Shown: positions 34,925-43,085 of the stretch, in pieces
Layout of the letters: every line of letters starts with the position of its first letter
Numbering within the stretch: position 1 is the first letter of the stretch
From: Neobacillus sp. PS3-34
GTDB taxonomy: Bacteria > Bacillota > Bacilli > Bacillales > Cytobacillaceae
Assembly (NCBI RefSeq): GCF_030915465.1
Contig: NZ_CP133267.1
Span: 248,001 to 312,000, forward strand
Reading direction: 5' to 3'
DNA length: 64,000 bases
Notes under the pieces: generated by a model
The model's input: only the letters and a program-made list of their open reading frames with translations
The model's database searches: none
Told to the model about the DNA's origin: nothing
Made by a program: the position numbers and the translations under genes

Positions 34925-35743
34925 TCATTCTATAATAATTTCATTTATCCAATTTCCAATGAGTAAAGTCACTTTTTCCCTTTGCTCAATTTGCATCATA
35001 TGTCCACAATTCCCCAAGACAACATACGTACCATTCGGAAAATGATCCAGAAGGCCAAAATGGTCTTTATAACCGCAAATGTGGTCATTTTTTGCTGTCA
35101 AAATCAAAGCAGTCTGAGGATACGTTTTTTCTGGCGGAAAAGGATGAAAAGAAAAATGGTATCCCTTCGTTCTCCAATCGGATTGAAGAAAGCTCCTGTC
35201 AGCCAACTCCCTTCCCGGCTGAAATTCGTTCATAAACCGCTCAAGGTTTTCTTTCGTCTGGTTCACCATTAGTACTTCAAAAGCCGCCGCAATATCCGGA
35301 TTTAGATTCGATAGAATTCCTGGATCCTGTTTAAATACCTCTTTAGTCGGGAGTGCTCTGTTTTCAAGCTTCAAAGGAGGGCTCATTAAACAAATCGCCC
35401 TGACCTGAGATTCCTTTGCCGCCAGGATTCCCTGTGCCAAATATCCTCCAAAGGAAAATCCAATCATCGAAAAACTTTTTTCTCCGAGCTCCTGACTCAA
35501 GAATTCCAAAAGAACCTCCAAAATTTTATCCGTTGTTTTTGTCCCATCTTTTATTCGGCTATACCCATGTGCAGGGTAATCGATATAAATCCTTTTAAAA
35601 CCAGGAAGCTCAGAGAAAATGGGTTCAATCCAGCTGTTCATTGAGCGGAGATCCGTAGCCAAAGGATGCAAAATAACTATAGGATGACCACTGCCATAAC
35701 ATTCAAAATGTATGCCTGTTCTCTCACAGATCACTTCGTTCAC
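34925..35743 (-). CDS. Alpha/beta hydrolase
   Basis: 272 residues of the alpha/beta hydrolase fold. HPIVILHPLATDLRSMNSWIE supplies the oxyanion loop (H-P instead of H-G), MIGFSFGGYLAQGILA the nucleophile elbow (G-F-S-F-G), TALILTAKNDHICG the acid and VVLGNCGHMMQIEQ the catalytic His. Cap domain is short. The substrate is unknown; esters or C-C hydrolase substrates are possible. Monocistronic, divergent from a small plus-strand gene. Confidence 0.88.
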   Translation of the reverse strand: MNEVICERTGIHFECYGSGHPIVILHPLATDLRSMNSWIEPIFSELPGFKRIYIDYPAHGYSRIKDGTKTTDKILEVLLEFLSQELGEKSFSMIGFSFGGYLAQGILAAKESQVRAICLMSPPLKLENRALPTKEVFKQDPGILSNLNPDIAAAFEVLMVNQTKENLERFMNEFQPGRELADRSFLQSDWRTKGYHFSFHPFPPEKTYPQTALILTAKNDHICGYKDHFGLLDHFPNGTYVVLGNCGHMMQIEQREKVTLLIGNWINEIIIE

Positions 35744-35822
35744 CTAATTTCTGTAACATTGTATATTTTCAAAAAACTACGGCTATAACAATTGTAAAAC
35801 ATTTTGAGGCAGGTTGTGAAAA

Positions 35823-36161
35823 ATGAAAGGAATCTATTTAATCAATGAACGATACAGCCTAAAGGGTCTCCCACTAACAGACAGCATCAACAAACAGAAG
35901 GAATCCCTGATTAAGTATGTTGCGGCTCACCGCATTGAAGTCGTTAAGCTGAATCTCTATCAGATTCATCCTTATTACACCCTTCCACATGCACTGCTCT
36001 TTGATTTGAAGCAAAAAGCAACTCGATTTGATTGCCTGCTCATATATTCGCTGGAGGCTATGAACGATTTTATTTATATGTATCCTGCCAAGTGGCTTAT
36101 TCTAAAAAGCTATTTCAATGAGATCATCATTGTTGAAGAGACAATAGAAAAAGCCGTTTAG
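35823..36161 (+). CDS. Small protein resembling a degenerate serine-recombinase N-terminal domain
   Basis: 112 residues. The order of elements (GIYLINERYSLKG, DSINKQKESLIKYVAAHRIEVV, ALLFDLKQKATRFDCLLIYSLEAMNDF) follows the resolvase N-terminal fold, which has Ser-x-x-x-Q, Q-x-x-x-L-x-x-Y and a D-x-L-x-x-x-S-L-x-R-L-x-R segment. The catalytic Ser and the active-site Arg residues are missing, and there is no DNA-binding tail. It would thus be inactive as a recombinase. Conserved small proteins of this type exist in Bacillus, but I cannot name the family; the link is inference. Confidence 0.45.
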   Translation: MKGIYLINERYSLKGLPLTDSINKQKESLIKYVAAHRIEVVKLNLYQIHPYYTLPHALLFDLKQKATRFDCLLIYSLEAMNDFIYMYPAKWLILKSYFNEIIIVEETIEKAV

Positions 36162-36234
36162 ATGGCTCAATTATAATTAAAAAGAAAGAGCTTCAGAATT
36201 GAAACTCTTAAAAAGTGCGGACTATTAGACTGGC

Positions 36235-36857
36235 TTAATCTTCTTTAATCTTGCGCCTGCTGTAAATAACGAGGTAAATGACAAAAAGCAACAACATGTA
36301 GGCACCGTAAAGACCGAATGAAAGAAGTTTATTTTTTTCAAACACAGCTCCTGCATAGGAAATCAGGAGGACATTCGGAATTTTTCCAAGTGCGGATGCT
36401 GCAAAGAAGATTGGCCACTTGATGCTGCTTAAGCCACTGACCATGTTCACCACTGGGGCAGGAATAATCGGTATCAGTCGGCTTACCAAAATAGATAAAA
36501 AGGAGTGTTTTGCAAGAAAATTTTCATACTCCTGAACCTTAGGATAGGATTTCAACTTAGCCTGCGCCAATCTTTAAATCCGTACCTGCATAAAAAGAAA
36601 AAGCACATGGTACCTACCATCGAACCGGTCAAGGATACGATAACACCATGAAACGTCCCAAAGACTGCCCCTATCATCCCGGCTAATATCGGAAAAGGAA
36701 TGATTGGGAAAAATACGCAGATGGCAACTAGGATTACACTTATGATAATTGCAGTACTGCCGCCTTCTTTTATGAGATGGATGAATAATTCCTTCTCTGA
36801 AAAACCTATTATAATGATAGTAATTAAAATGAATATACTTAAAAGCCTTTTATACAT
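36235..36857 (-). pseudogene. TVP38/TMEM64 (DedA-like) membrane protein, one-base frameshift
   Basis: Read across a break at 36564-36568 (TTGGCGCAGG, expected TTGGGCGCAGG) this is ~207 residues. The N-terminal half has a signal-anchor and FFPIIPFPILAGMIGAVFGTFHGVIVSLTGSMVG. The second half gives KHSFLSILVSRLIPIIPAPVVNMVSGLSSI, the SNARE-associated (VTT) motif with F/R-x-R-x-I-P. These proteins are lipid scramblases in other organisms. GGAGGAGAC stands before the ATG. Confidence 0.82.
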
Positions 36858-36938
36858 GTCTCCTCCACAAGCAATATTTCGTTATAAATAGAGTATAGTC
36901 ATGCTTGCTCTGGAACGCCACCTTAGTTACTCTTCCAG

Positions 36939-37550
36939 CTATGCCCTCTTCTCTAAATTCTTCGCCGTTTTACTTGTTTCCACCTGCTTTTCCTCCCTAA
37001 AAGTCCCGAAAAGAAAATCTGCAAATGGCGTACTTACCCCAAACCAATAATTTTCATTTTTATAGTGATGGAGGATATGAACTTTTTTAATCCAGCGGCA
37101 GAAGCGGGTTCTAGGGATCATAGGCCGGTGTGCCACATAATGCTTCCACTCATACAGAAGCAGCATCCCCATTAACCCGAGACCAAACGCCACTGTATCG
37201 ATCATATTTTGCTCAATTAAGTAAAAGATTCCCGAGACCGCAAGAAAGTTTGGAATGCTGTACCACAATGGCAGAAACAGCAGTTTCAAGTCATTCGGAT
37301 ACGTATGATGGTCATAATGAAGTCTTCTTAATAATTTAAGAAAAAAAGGATTTTTGGGAGCCTTAAGATGGAAAACAAATCGGTGGGTGAAATACTCGCT
37401 TAAAGCAAAGGTCAACATCCCGAGGATAAAATATACTCCCTTTAAAAGATCTGCTCCAAACCAAAAGACAGTTGTAATTCCCGAGAGCAAAAGAAGGAAC
37501 ATGATTAAAATATCAGTATGCAAAAAGAAATTACGATACAACCTTTCCAT
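36939..37550 (-). CDS. Sterol desaturase/fatty acid hydroxylase-superfamily membrane protein
   Basis: 203 residues with about four membrane helices and the histidine boxes of the superfamily. HRFVFH is near residue 55, HYDHHTYP follows, HYVAH is past the second helical pair and HILHHYKNENYWFG comes last. These residues bind a di-iron centre. ENYWFGVSTPFADFLFGTF is typical of the C-terminal active-site region. It probably hydroxylates or desaturates a lipid; the substrate is unknown. It follows the ~1 kb repeat region and is monocistronic. Confidence 0.87.
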   Translation of the reverse strand: MERLYRNFFLHTDILIMFLLLLSGITTVFWFGADLLKGVYFILGMLTFALSEYFTHRFVFHLKAPKNPFFLKLLRRLHYDHHTYPNDLKLLFLPLWYSIPNFLAVSGIFYLIEQNMIDTVAFGLGLMGMLLLYEWKHYVAHRPMIPRTRFCRWIKKVHILHHYKNENYWFGVSTPFADFLFGTFREEKQVETSKTAKNLEKRA

Positions 37551-37723
37551 ATTCTTCCTCCAATCATTTTGGATTAATTTTAAAATATTCAGACATTTTA
37601 TTCAATGATTATTTTAACAAAATGATTAGGATTCGATGTTATGTGCAATTCTATCTTTAATGTAATCACTAGGTCATTACTTAATTCTATTCGTTTCACG
37701 GAGATATTTTATAAAAATATTAA

Positions 37724-37946
37724 GGCTGTTTTCGTATACGTTGTTGCTATTTAAGGAGTAGTTGATTTCCACTCCAGGATGCTCGCTTTCCGCGGGGCGG
37801 GCGGTGAGCCTCCTCGGCGCATAGCGCCTTTGGGGTCTCACCTGTCCCGCTGCTCCCGCAGGAGTCTCGCACCTTCCGCTCCAATCAACTTCTTTTTTAA
37901 CTATATGCTTTTAAATTGCAAAACAACAATCTTTTAGAAAACAGCC
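37724..37946. repeat. Inverted-repeat intergenic element, copy 1 (~223 bp, MITE-like)
   Basis: Ends GGCTGTTTTC and GAAAACAGCC are a perfect ten-base terminal inverted repeat. An inner pair (GTTGATTTCCACTCC...GGAGCGGAAGGTGC on the other strand, ending in CCAATCAAC) adds a second dyad. The centre is GC-rich (CGCGGGGCGGGCGG), far above the ~38 percent flanks. A second copy lies at 60849-61078. No ORF or transposase inside. It sits in the ~970-base gene-free stretch 37551-38520 together with the 52-bp array. Confidence 0.85.
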
Positions 37947-37980
37947 AACATTAAAGACATTTTTCCGATCCTCTTGGCCA

Positions 37981-38377
37981 GGTTTTGTCCAATAGAGAGC
38001 TGCTATTAGACATTTCAATCACTCGGTTGCTAGGTTTTGTCCAATAGAGCCCTTTTATTAGACATTTCGATCACTCGGTTGCTAGGTTTTGTCCAATAGA
38101 GCCCTTTTATTAGACATTTCGATCACTCGGTTTCCAGGTTTTGTCCAATAGACAGCTGCTATTAGACATTTTGATCACTCGGTTTCCCGGTTTTGTCCAA
38201 TAGACGGCTGCTATTAGACATTTTGATCACTCGGTTTCCCGGTTTTGTCCAATAGACGGCTGCTATTAGACATTTCGATCACTCGGTTGCTAGGTTTTGT
38301 CCATTAAAGCCCTCTTATTAGACAGTGTCGCACCTCTTTGTACTAGTTTTGACCAATAGACAGCTTTATTGGAAAGC
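37981..38377. repeat. Tandem array 1: eight 52-bp units with an internal dyad
   Basis: The sequence GTTTTGTCCAATAG recurs with exact 52-base spacing; the GTCC positions are 37987, 38039, 38091, 38143, 38195, 38247, 38299 and 38351. Each unit carries TGTCCAATAG, six to seven bases, then CTATTAGACA: an imperfect inverted repeat with one mismatch. A spacer ends in CACTCGGTT. The eighth unit is diverged. It lies downstream of the minus-strand LysM-NlpC/P60 gene and its terminator. A second array of the same period and unit number is at 54470-54860. Confidence 0.93.
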
Positions 38378-38433
38378 TTCCTCCTCAGCTTTATCATCCA
38401 TGAGCCCCCAATGACTATACATCGTTTATTCCA

Positions 38434-38468
38434 CAAAAAAATGACGCATGCCACAATCCATACGTCAT
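38434..38468 (-). terminator. Terminator of the LysM-NlpC/P60 gene, shared design with 54934-54969
   Basis: On the minus strand ATGACGTATG pairs with CATGCGTCAT and runs into TTTTTTT. The stem sequence is nearly the same as that downstream of the ABC exporter operon, and in both cases the 52-bp array starts just beyond it. Confidence 0.85.
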
Positions 38469-38520
38469 CCGAATGTTATTTAATTTTTTGAACCATGGAA
38501 CGGAACTCAATATCAATCTA

Positions 38521-39522
38521 TTAAAACGCTGTTTTTGCGCCTAGGTAGCGGGATTTCCAATATGTCAGGGTCATATCGCTGATGGTGACTCCTGAAGAAC
38601 CGGCATGGATGAATTTATTGCTGCCAAGATAGATTCCCGCATGTGACGGGCCGCTAGTATACGTTTCATAGAAAACGATATCCCCTGGTCTTGGAGTGGA
38701 AACAGCTGTAGTTGCACCCCAAATAGTTGCGACTGTTCTAGGAATGGTGATTCCTGCTTTTGCAAAGACATATTTTAAGTATCCGCTGCAGTCAAAGCCT
38801 GCAGGAGTATTCCCGCCCCACAAGTAAGGACTGCCTATGTATTTTTTGGCTTCAGCTATAACTGCATCCGCTTTTGAAACTGTAACAACAGGGGTGGCGC
38901 TTTGTGAAGGGACCGTGGTTTCTGCTGCCTTCACAGCGGTTGTACCTGTTATTTTCAATATTTGTCCTACATAGATATTATCTGAAGTTAAGTTATTCAT
39001 AGCTTTTAATTGTGACACCGATAAATTATGGCGAGCTGCAATGACTGATAAGCAATCTCCGCTTTTTACCTGATAAGTAGCTTCGTTTGTATTTACGGAT
39101 ACAACAGGCTGTGAAGCTGCCTGTCCTCCTGCTAAAACAAGCTTTTGACCGGGAATAATTTTATCAGAAGTTAAACCGTTCAAGGATTTCAAAGCGGACA
39201 CTGATGTTCCGTTTGTTCTTGCAATTCCCCATAAAGTATCGCCAGACTTCACTATATAGCTGCTGCTTGAGCTCGTAGCAGCTGACTCAACATGGCTATG
39301 AGGCGCCAGTAAGGATAGTTTTTGATTCACATAGATTGTATCGGATGATAGATTATTCCAATTTTTCAGCTGGGTGATAGAGATTTGAGAGGTTTGTGAA
39401 ATTTTCCAAAGGCTGTCACCTGATTGAACGTTATATATATTTTCATGTGCGCTTGCGGCTCCGCCAAATGAAGTAAGCAGGATTCCCGCTGTCGCAGCTG
39501 CAGTCACTAGATGTTTTCTCAT
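38521..39522 (-). CDS. Secreted peptidoglycan DL-endopeptidase: three LysM domains plus NlpC/P60
   Basis: 333 residues. Signal peptide ~1-25 ([14 protein letters not shown]). Three LysM repeats follow: [28 protein letters not shown] and [14 protein letters not shown], each with a D-x-I-x-x-x-Q-x-L ending. The C-terminal NlpC/P60 domain has [22 protein letters not shown] (catalytic Cys), SHAGIYLG (His) and KFIHAG (third residue). This is the LytE/LytF/CwlS layout, cutting the gamma-D-Glu-mDAP bond for wall growth or cell separation. AAAGGAGAG precedes the ATG. The array 1 element follows its terminator. Confidence 0.95.
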   Translation of the reverse strand: MRKHLVTAAATAGILLTSFGGAASAHENIYNVQSGDSLWKISQTSQISITQLKNWNNLSSDTIYVNQKLSLLAPHSHVESAATSSSSSYIVKSGDTLWGIARTNGTSVSALKSLNGLTSDKIIPGQKLVLAGGQAASQPVVSVNTNEATYQVKSGDCLSVIAARHNLSVSQLKAMNNLTSDNIYVGQILKITGTTAVKAAETTVPSQSATPVVTVSKADAVIAEAKKYIGSPYLWGGNTPAGFDCSGYLKYVFAKAGITIPRTVATIWGATTAVSTPRPGDIVFYETYTSGPSHAGIYLGSNKFIHAGSSGVTISDMTLTYWKSRYLGAKTAF

Positions 39523-39574
39523 GGATGCTCTCCTTTTATTTCGTTTACAGTTTCATCTTAAAGGAGGTTTAAAC

Positions 39575-39727
39575 ATGTTTAATATCTTTAAAATATGGTT
39601 CGGGAGGAAATATACCCCTTTAGTGCCAATGATAGCACTTTATATAACAAACACTAGAAATTCCCCCAATGCTTATCAGTTAAGGGTTAACAGAACCATT
39701 TCACCCATTGGCACACGACTTTCGTAA
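39575..39727 (+). CDS. Possible small basic protein (50 aa)
   Basis: A near-perfect ribosome binding site (AAAGGAGG) stands seven bases before ATG 39575. The 50 codons start MFNIFKIWFGRKYTPLVPMI and end TISPIGTRLS. No family recognised; not obviously a signal peptide. It is divergent from the wall hydrolase gene. The binding site argues for translation, but nothing else does. Confidence 0.4.
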   Translation: MFNIFKIWFGRKYTPLVPMIALYITNTRNSPNAYQLRVNRTISPIGTRLS

Positions 39728-39963
39728 CATTCCTGTAATGTAATTTTAATATTTTTCTTATTTTACTATCTGTCTTTTTTATAGGGCTTTTTAAACTAAA
39801 TCATTTGACCTATAAAAGGAATGTAGAAATATTGTAACAAAGGATTCCTCTCTCCACTGGCCCGTGAATTTATAATTAACTTATAGAAACATCATTGCAA
39901 AGTTACAATTTGAAAAAACGCTTTTTGTATCTTCAAAAATTTAAAAGTTTGGTGTGATGGTGA

Positions 39964-41139
39964 ATGATCAGACATGGACATCCTCAAGGAATAGGACATC
40001 CCAATGGGTTAGGGAAAGTAATCGATTATAATGAGAATCCTTACATCGTTATTTGGGAAGTTACCCGCGCCTGTCAGCTTAAATGCGTTCACTGCAGGGC
40101 TGACGCACAGACCGCTCCGGATCCGAGGGAATTAACCACCGCTGAGGGATTAAAGCTTATTGATGATATTTATGAAATGAACAATCCAATGCTCGTCTTT
40201 ACGGGTGGGGATTGCATGCTGCGCGAGGATTTATTCGAGCTGGCTGATTATGCCGTCAAGAAGGGAATGCGAGTTTCGATGACTCCTAGTGCGACAGCTA
40301 ACGTGACAAAGGAAAAAATGGCTCGCGCCAAGGACGTCGGCCTTTCGCGCTGGGGCTTTAGTCTTGATGGCCCATCTCCGGAAATTCATGACCATTTCAG
40401 AGGGACACCTGGTTCTTTTGACTTAACAATCGAGAAAATAAAATATTTGAATGAATTGAATATGCCACTGCAGATTAATACCGTTATTTCTCGTTATAAT
40501 TATGACCATCTTGAAGAAATGGCAAAGCTTGTTGGAGAATTGAAAGCGGTAATGTGGTATATTTTCCTGCTTGTTCCAACCGGAAGAGGCCAAATTGATG
40601 ATTGCATTACACCAGCAGAGCATGAGAAGGTTTTTCGATGGCTGTACGATTTAAGCAAAACCGCTCCATATGATATAAAGACAACAGCAGCCCAGCATTA
40701 CAGACGTGTTGTCCTTCAGCAAAAAACGCGGGAAAACAAGATTGATAAAGGCGAAATTAAATATGAAGATACGATGACAATGGACCAGTCTAAAATGATT
40801 GATGGGCTAAAACGTGCGCCTAAGGGTGTGAATGATGGCAACGGATTTGCATTTGTCTCCCATATTGGTGATGTTTTTCCGAGCGGTTTGCTGCCGATCT
40901 CAGGTGGAAACATCCGCGAAACGGGACTAGCGGAAATTTATCGTGAATCAAAGGTGTTCAAGGACCTGCGCCAGCCGGATAACTATAAGGGCAAGTGCGG
41001 GGTGTGTGAGTACCGGAATATTTGCGGTGGGTCCCGCTCAAGGACATATGCTGTCACTGGGGATTACATGGAAAGCGAGCCTTTCTGCGTGTATATTCCT
41101 CTTGCTCTGAGAAACAAAGAAATTTCAACAAGCGTATAA
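39964..41139 (+). CDS. Radical SAM/SPASM enzyme (TIGR04053-like)
   Basis: 391 residues. The radical SAM cluster loop is ACQLKCVHCRADAQ (C-x3-C-x2-C), then LVFTGGDCMLREDLFELA (SAM-binding GGD/E) and WGFSLDGPSPEIHDHFRGTPGSF. The C-terminal SPASM-type cysteines are CGVCEYRNICGGSRSR plus a later Cys. This pattern matches the TIGR04053 group related to heme-d1/AhbC-type and SPASM maturases; the substrate is unknown. No RiPP precursor is apparent beside it, although a small ORF lies 240 bases upstream. Single gene with strong terminator. Confidence 0.9.
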   Translation: MIRHGHPQGIGHPNGLGKVIDYNENPYIVIWEVTRACQLKCVHCRADAQTAPDPRELTTAEGLKLIDDIYEMNNPMLVFTGGDCMLREDLFELADYAVKKGMRVSMTPSATANVTKEKMARAKDVGLSRWGFSLDGPSPEIHDHFRGTPGSFDLTIEKIKYLNELNMPLQINTVISRYNYDHLEEMAKLVGELKAVMWYIFLLVPTGRGQIDDCITPAEHEKVFRWLYDLSKTAPYDIKTTAAQHYRRVVLQQKTRENKIDKGEIKYEDTMTMDQSKMIDGLKRAPKGVNDGNGFAFVSHIGDVFPSGLLPISGGNIRETGLAEIYRESKVFKDLRQPDNYKGKCGVCEYRNICGGSRSRTYAVTGDYMESEPFCVYIPLALRNKEISTSV

Positions 41140-41142
41140 GTA

Positions 41143-41176
41143 ACAAAAGGCATTCCTCGGCTGGAATGCCTTTTGT
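41143..41176 (+). terminator. Terminator between radical SAM gene and convergent HAD gene
   Basis: ACAAAAGGCATTCC pairs perfectly with GGAATGCCTTTTGT across six bases. The A and T tracts within the stem make it usable in both directions. Confidence 0.88.
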
Positions 41177-41181
41177 GTATA

Positions 41182-41778
41182 TTATTTTTCTAACGAATTT
41201 TTTTCAGCAGCTTCAAACACTTTACGAATTCGATCAAAATCCCGGTAATCATCCAGATAAAAGTCTGCCTCAGCCTTATGATTCTGGAAAGCGCATGTAC
41301 CGATTCCTAATTTTCTGGCTGGTTCCAGGTCAATATCTCTGTCCCCGATGGCAAGATCAATGCGATGCTTATTGTGCAAGTATTCATAAGAAGCAGGATC
41401 CGGTTTTCTTGGATAACCATCATCTCCGGCCACCATTTCAGAAAAATAGTGGTCAAGCTTATTCAGCTTAAGTACCTTCCACACATCATCCCGCTCTTTG
41501 TGTGTCATGATCACGTTTTTCTCCGCCATCTTTAAGACTTCTTCCAGACCGGGAAAAGGTTCGAATTCCTCCGGCTTTAAGCCCCTAACCTTTTGCATCA
41601 GCTTTCTGCTTTGCTCCTCTGTCAGCTTAAAAAAGTGAAACGCATGCCCGAAGGAAATCTTCAGTTGTGCAAGTGCTTCCTCCTCCGTCGCTCCTTCTCC
41701 GAGCGTCTCCTTCAATAATTTTGTATAAGTAGGATATGTATTAAACAACGTCCCATCAAAATCCCATAAAATATTCAT
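41182..41778 (-). CDS. HAD-IA family hydrolase (phosphatase-like)
   Basis: About 198 residues. Motif I is NILWDFDGTLFNTYPTY (D-x-D-G-T), motif II VIMTHKERDD, motif III Lys in RKPDPASYEYL and motif IV IDLAIGDRDIDLEPARKLG. The cap is a small helical domain. This is the phosphoglycolate phosphatase-like layout; the substrate is unknown. The start at 41778 follows AGGTGAAGGAA; the longer frame lacks such a site. Confidence 0.9.
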   Translation of the reverse strand: MNILWDFDGTLFNTYPTYTKLLKETLGEGATEEEALAQLKISFGHAFHFFKLTEEQSRKLMQKVRGLKPEEFEPFPGLEEVLKMAEKNVIMTHKERDDVWKVLKLNKLDHYFSEMVAGDDGYPRKPDPASYEYLHNKHRIDLAIGDRDIDLEPARKLGIGTCAFQNHKAEADFYLDDYRDFDRIRKVFEAAEKNSLEK

Positions 41779-41834
41779 TTCCTTCACCTCTTTTATTTTC
41801 ACGTCTATTCTTACCTAACCTTAAAAAGAAGGAT

Positions 41835-42443
41835 CTAAACGTCCCATGGAATAACTGTTAGTTTCGGCCATTTATTTTTCCATTTAACAGCCTTGCTTTC
41901 ATATATCTCCTTTGTAATTAGGGTTTTATTGGGCCTGACAACCATTTCAACTAAATCCTCAAGGCCAAAAGGTGCATAAACCTCGTATCCCGCTTCTTTC
42001 TTTTTTACGCCAATAGAGCTAGCCGTTGTCGGCCAGGTATCGATAGCATCCTCCATTGATTGATATGGCGCAATTGGATAACCGAATTTTTTCTCATACC
42101 ATAAATGGACTCTTGCTTCGTTTTTAACGTCTATTTTAAAAGGAAGGTGCTTTAGTGTTTCTGATATTTGTGATTCCAGCTCTTTTTCCGTTTCAATGCT
42201 TAAATCCTCTCTGTCAAAATAAACAATATCCACATCTCCAATTCCGTAATCAAGCGGAAATCCCGATAAATAATTCCAAACAGTTTGAAAGATGAATCCT
42301 GCACCCACATAATAATCCTTAAGATGCTTCTCGGCAGTTTCAAAGACCTCATGCATCGACTTATTTTTAAGTAAAATATTAATTAATGTCTCTTTTTGAC
42401 TTTCAAAAGAACCATGAAAACCTGATTGATATAGCGCTGACAA
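41835..42443 (-). CDS. Nucleotidyltransferase-family protein (COG3575-like)
   Basis: 202 residues. The motif FPLDYGIGDVDIVYFDREDL has the paired acidic residues (D-x-D) of the nucleotidyltransferase fold, and the pattern FIFQTVWNYLSGFPLDYGI is the signature I associate with COG3575. EARVHLWYEKKFGYPIAPYQS and TWPTTASSIGVKK complete the typical region. What it modifies is unknown. It is upstream of the HAD gene with a 56-base gap, so the two may share a transcript. Confidence 0.82.
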   Translation of the reverse strand: MSALYQSGFHGSFESQKETLINILLKNKSMHEVFETAEKHLKDYYVGAGFIFQTVWNYLSGFPLDYGIGDVDIVYFDREDLSIETEKELESQISETLKHLPFKIDVKNEARVHLWYEKKFGYPIAPYQSMEDAIDTWPTTASSIGVKKKEAGYEVYAPFGLEDLVEMVVRPNKTLITKEIYESKAVKWKNKWPKLTVIPWDV

Positions 42444-42528
42444 AATGCTTCCCCCTCATTTCGACGAGTAAATGATCTCTCTTTTGGGTATTATTTTATC
42501 AGACATGTATTTGGAAGGTGGGATTTAG

Positions 42529-42684
42529 ATGAGGGAAAGAGATAATGAAGAAATTGAGGCTGAAAATTTAACGGATTTAGCAAGAATTATAAACGCCAAT
42601 AATAATACTGATGAAATTCAGAAAATTATTGACGAAAATAAATCAAATAAAGAAAACTCTTCAAAGGAAGAAGAAAATATCTAA
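42529..42684 (+). CDS. Small acidic hypothetical protein (51 aa)
   Basis: ATG 42529 behind GGAAGGTGG opens 51 codons: MRERDNEEIEAENLTDLARI, then NNNTDEIQKIIDENKSNKEN. Very acidic and Asn-rich, likely helical or disordered. No family recognised. The good binding site and a terminator just after the stop argue for a real gene. Its place just before a GerPA/GerPF-like gene hints at a spore role, but that is a guess. Confidence 0.6.
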   Translation: MRERDNEEIEAENLTDLARIINANNNTDEIQKIIDENKSNKENSSKEEENI

Positions 42685-42692
42685 CTGTTAAG

Positions 42693-42720
42693 GCATTGCT
42701 CAATAGGGGCAATGCTTTTT
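42693..42720 (+). terminator. Terminator of the small acidic gene
   Basis: GCATTGC pairs with GCAATGC across a nine-base loop and is followed by TTTTT. Confidence 0.8.
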
Positions 42721-42794
42721 CGTTGTCTACATGGACAATCATCCACACCTTCTCCCCCACTTTTTATAAAATAAAATGAAGGAGGAGGATTACC

Positions 42795-43010
42795 GTGGAA
42801 TGTTCAATTAATATCGGTAAATTCAGAGTCAATTTAATAACAAATAATGCTAACATCAATTTCGAGTCAACTTACCAAAACAGCCATACCGCTAATTCTG
42901 TCATCATTGGATCCTGTTTTAATTTCGGAGATAATTCCCCTTTGACATGTTCCCCCAATGTTAAAGGCAGCAAATTTACTATTAATCAGCAGCCAAGTGA
43001 AGATAACTAG
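42795..43010 (+). CDS. GerPA/GerPF-like spore germination protein
   Basis: 71 residues from GTG 42795 with GGAGGAGGA upstream. The segment FRVNLITNNANINFESTYQNS and IIGSCFNFGDNSP follows the pattern of GerPA/GerPF proteins (N-x-x-S-N-x-G-x-V-N-F-G-D and G-x-G-x-x-N-x-G-D). Those are small inner coat proteins that let germinants through. The match is partial and the protein carries two Cys residues not usual in GerPA, so it may be a distant relative. It stands alone, not in a gerP operon. Confidence 0.55.
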   Translation: MECSINIGKFRVNLITNNANINFESTYQNSHTANSVIIGSCFNFGDNSPLTCSPNVKGSKFTINQQPSEDN

Positions 43011-43085
43011 TATAAGTATTAGTTTCTTTTTTAATCGCAATAGATTAAGATGAAAATGAAATTTGCTGAAATATAAGGAGAAACA

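Noticed and set aside
37987..38377. CRISPR array
   Set aside because: Units are 52 bases with no unique spacers: both the dyad and the remainder repeat, and no cas gene is present.
39964..41139. Complete RiPP biosynthesis cluster at the radical SAM gene
   Set aside because: No precursor with a recognisable leader or Cys/Thr core, no transporter and no peptidase accompany it; the neighbours are unrelated.
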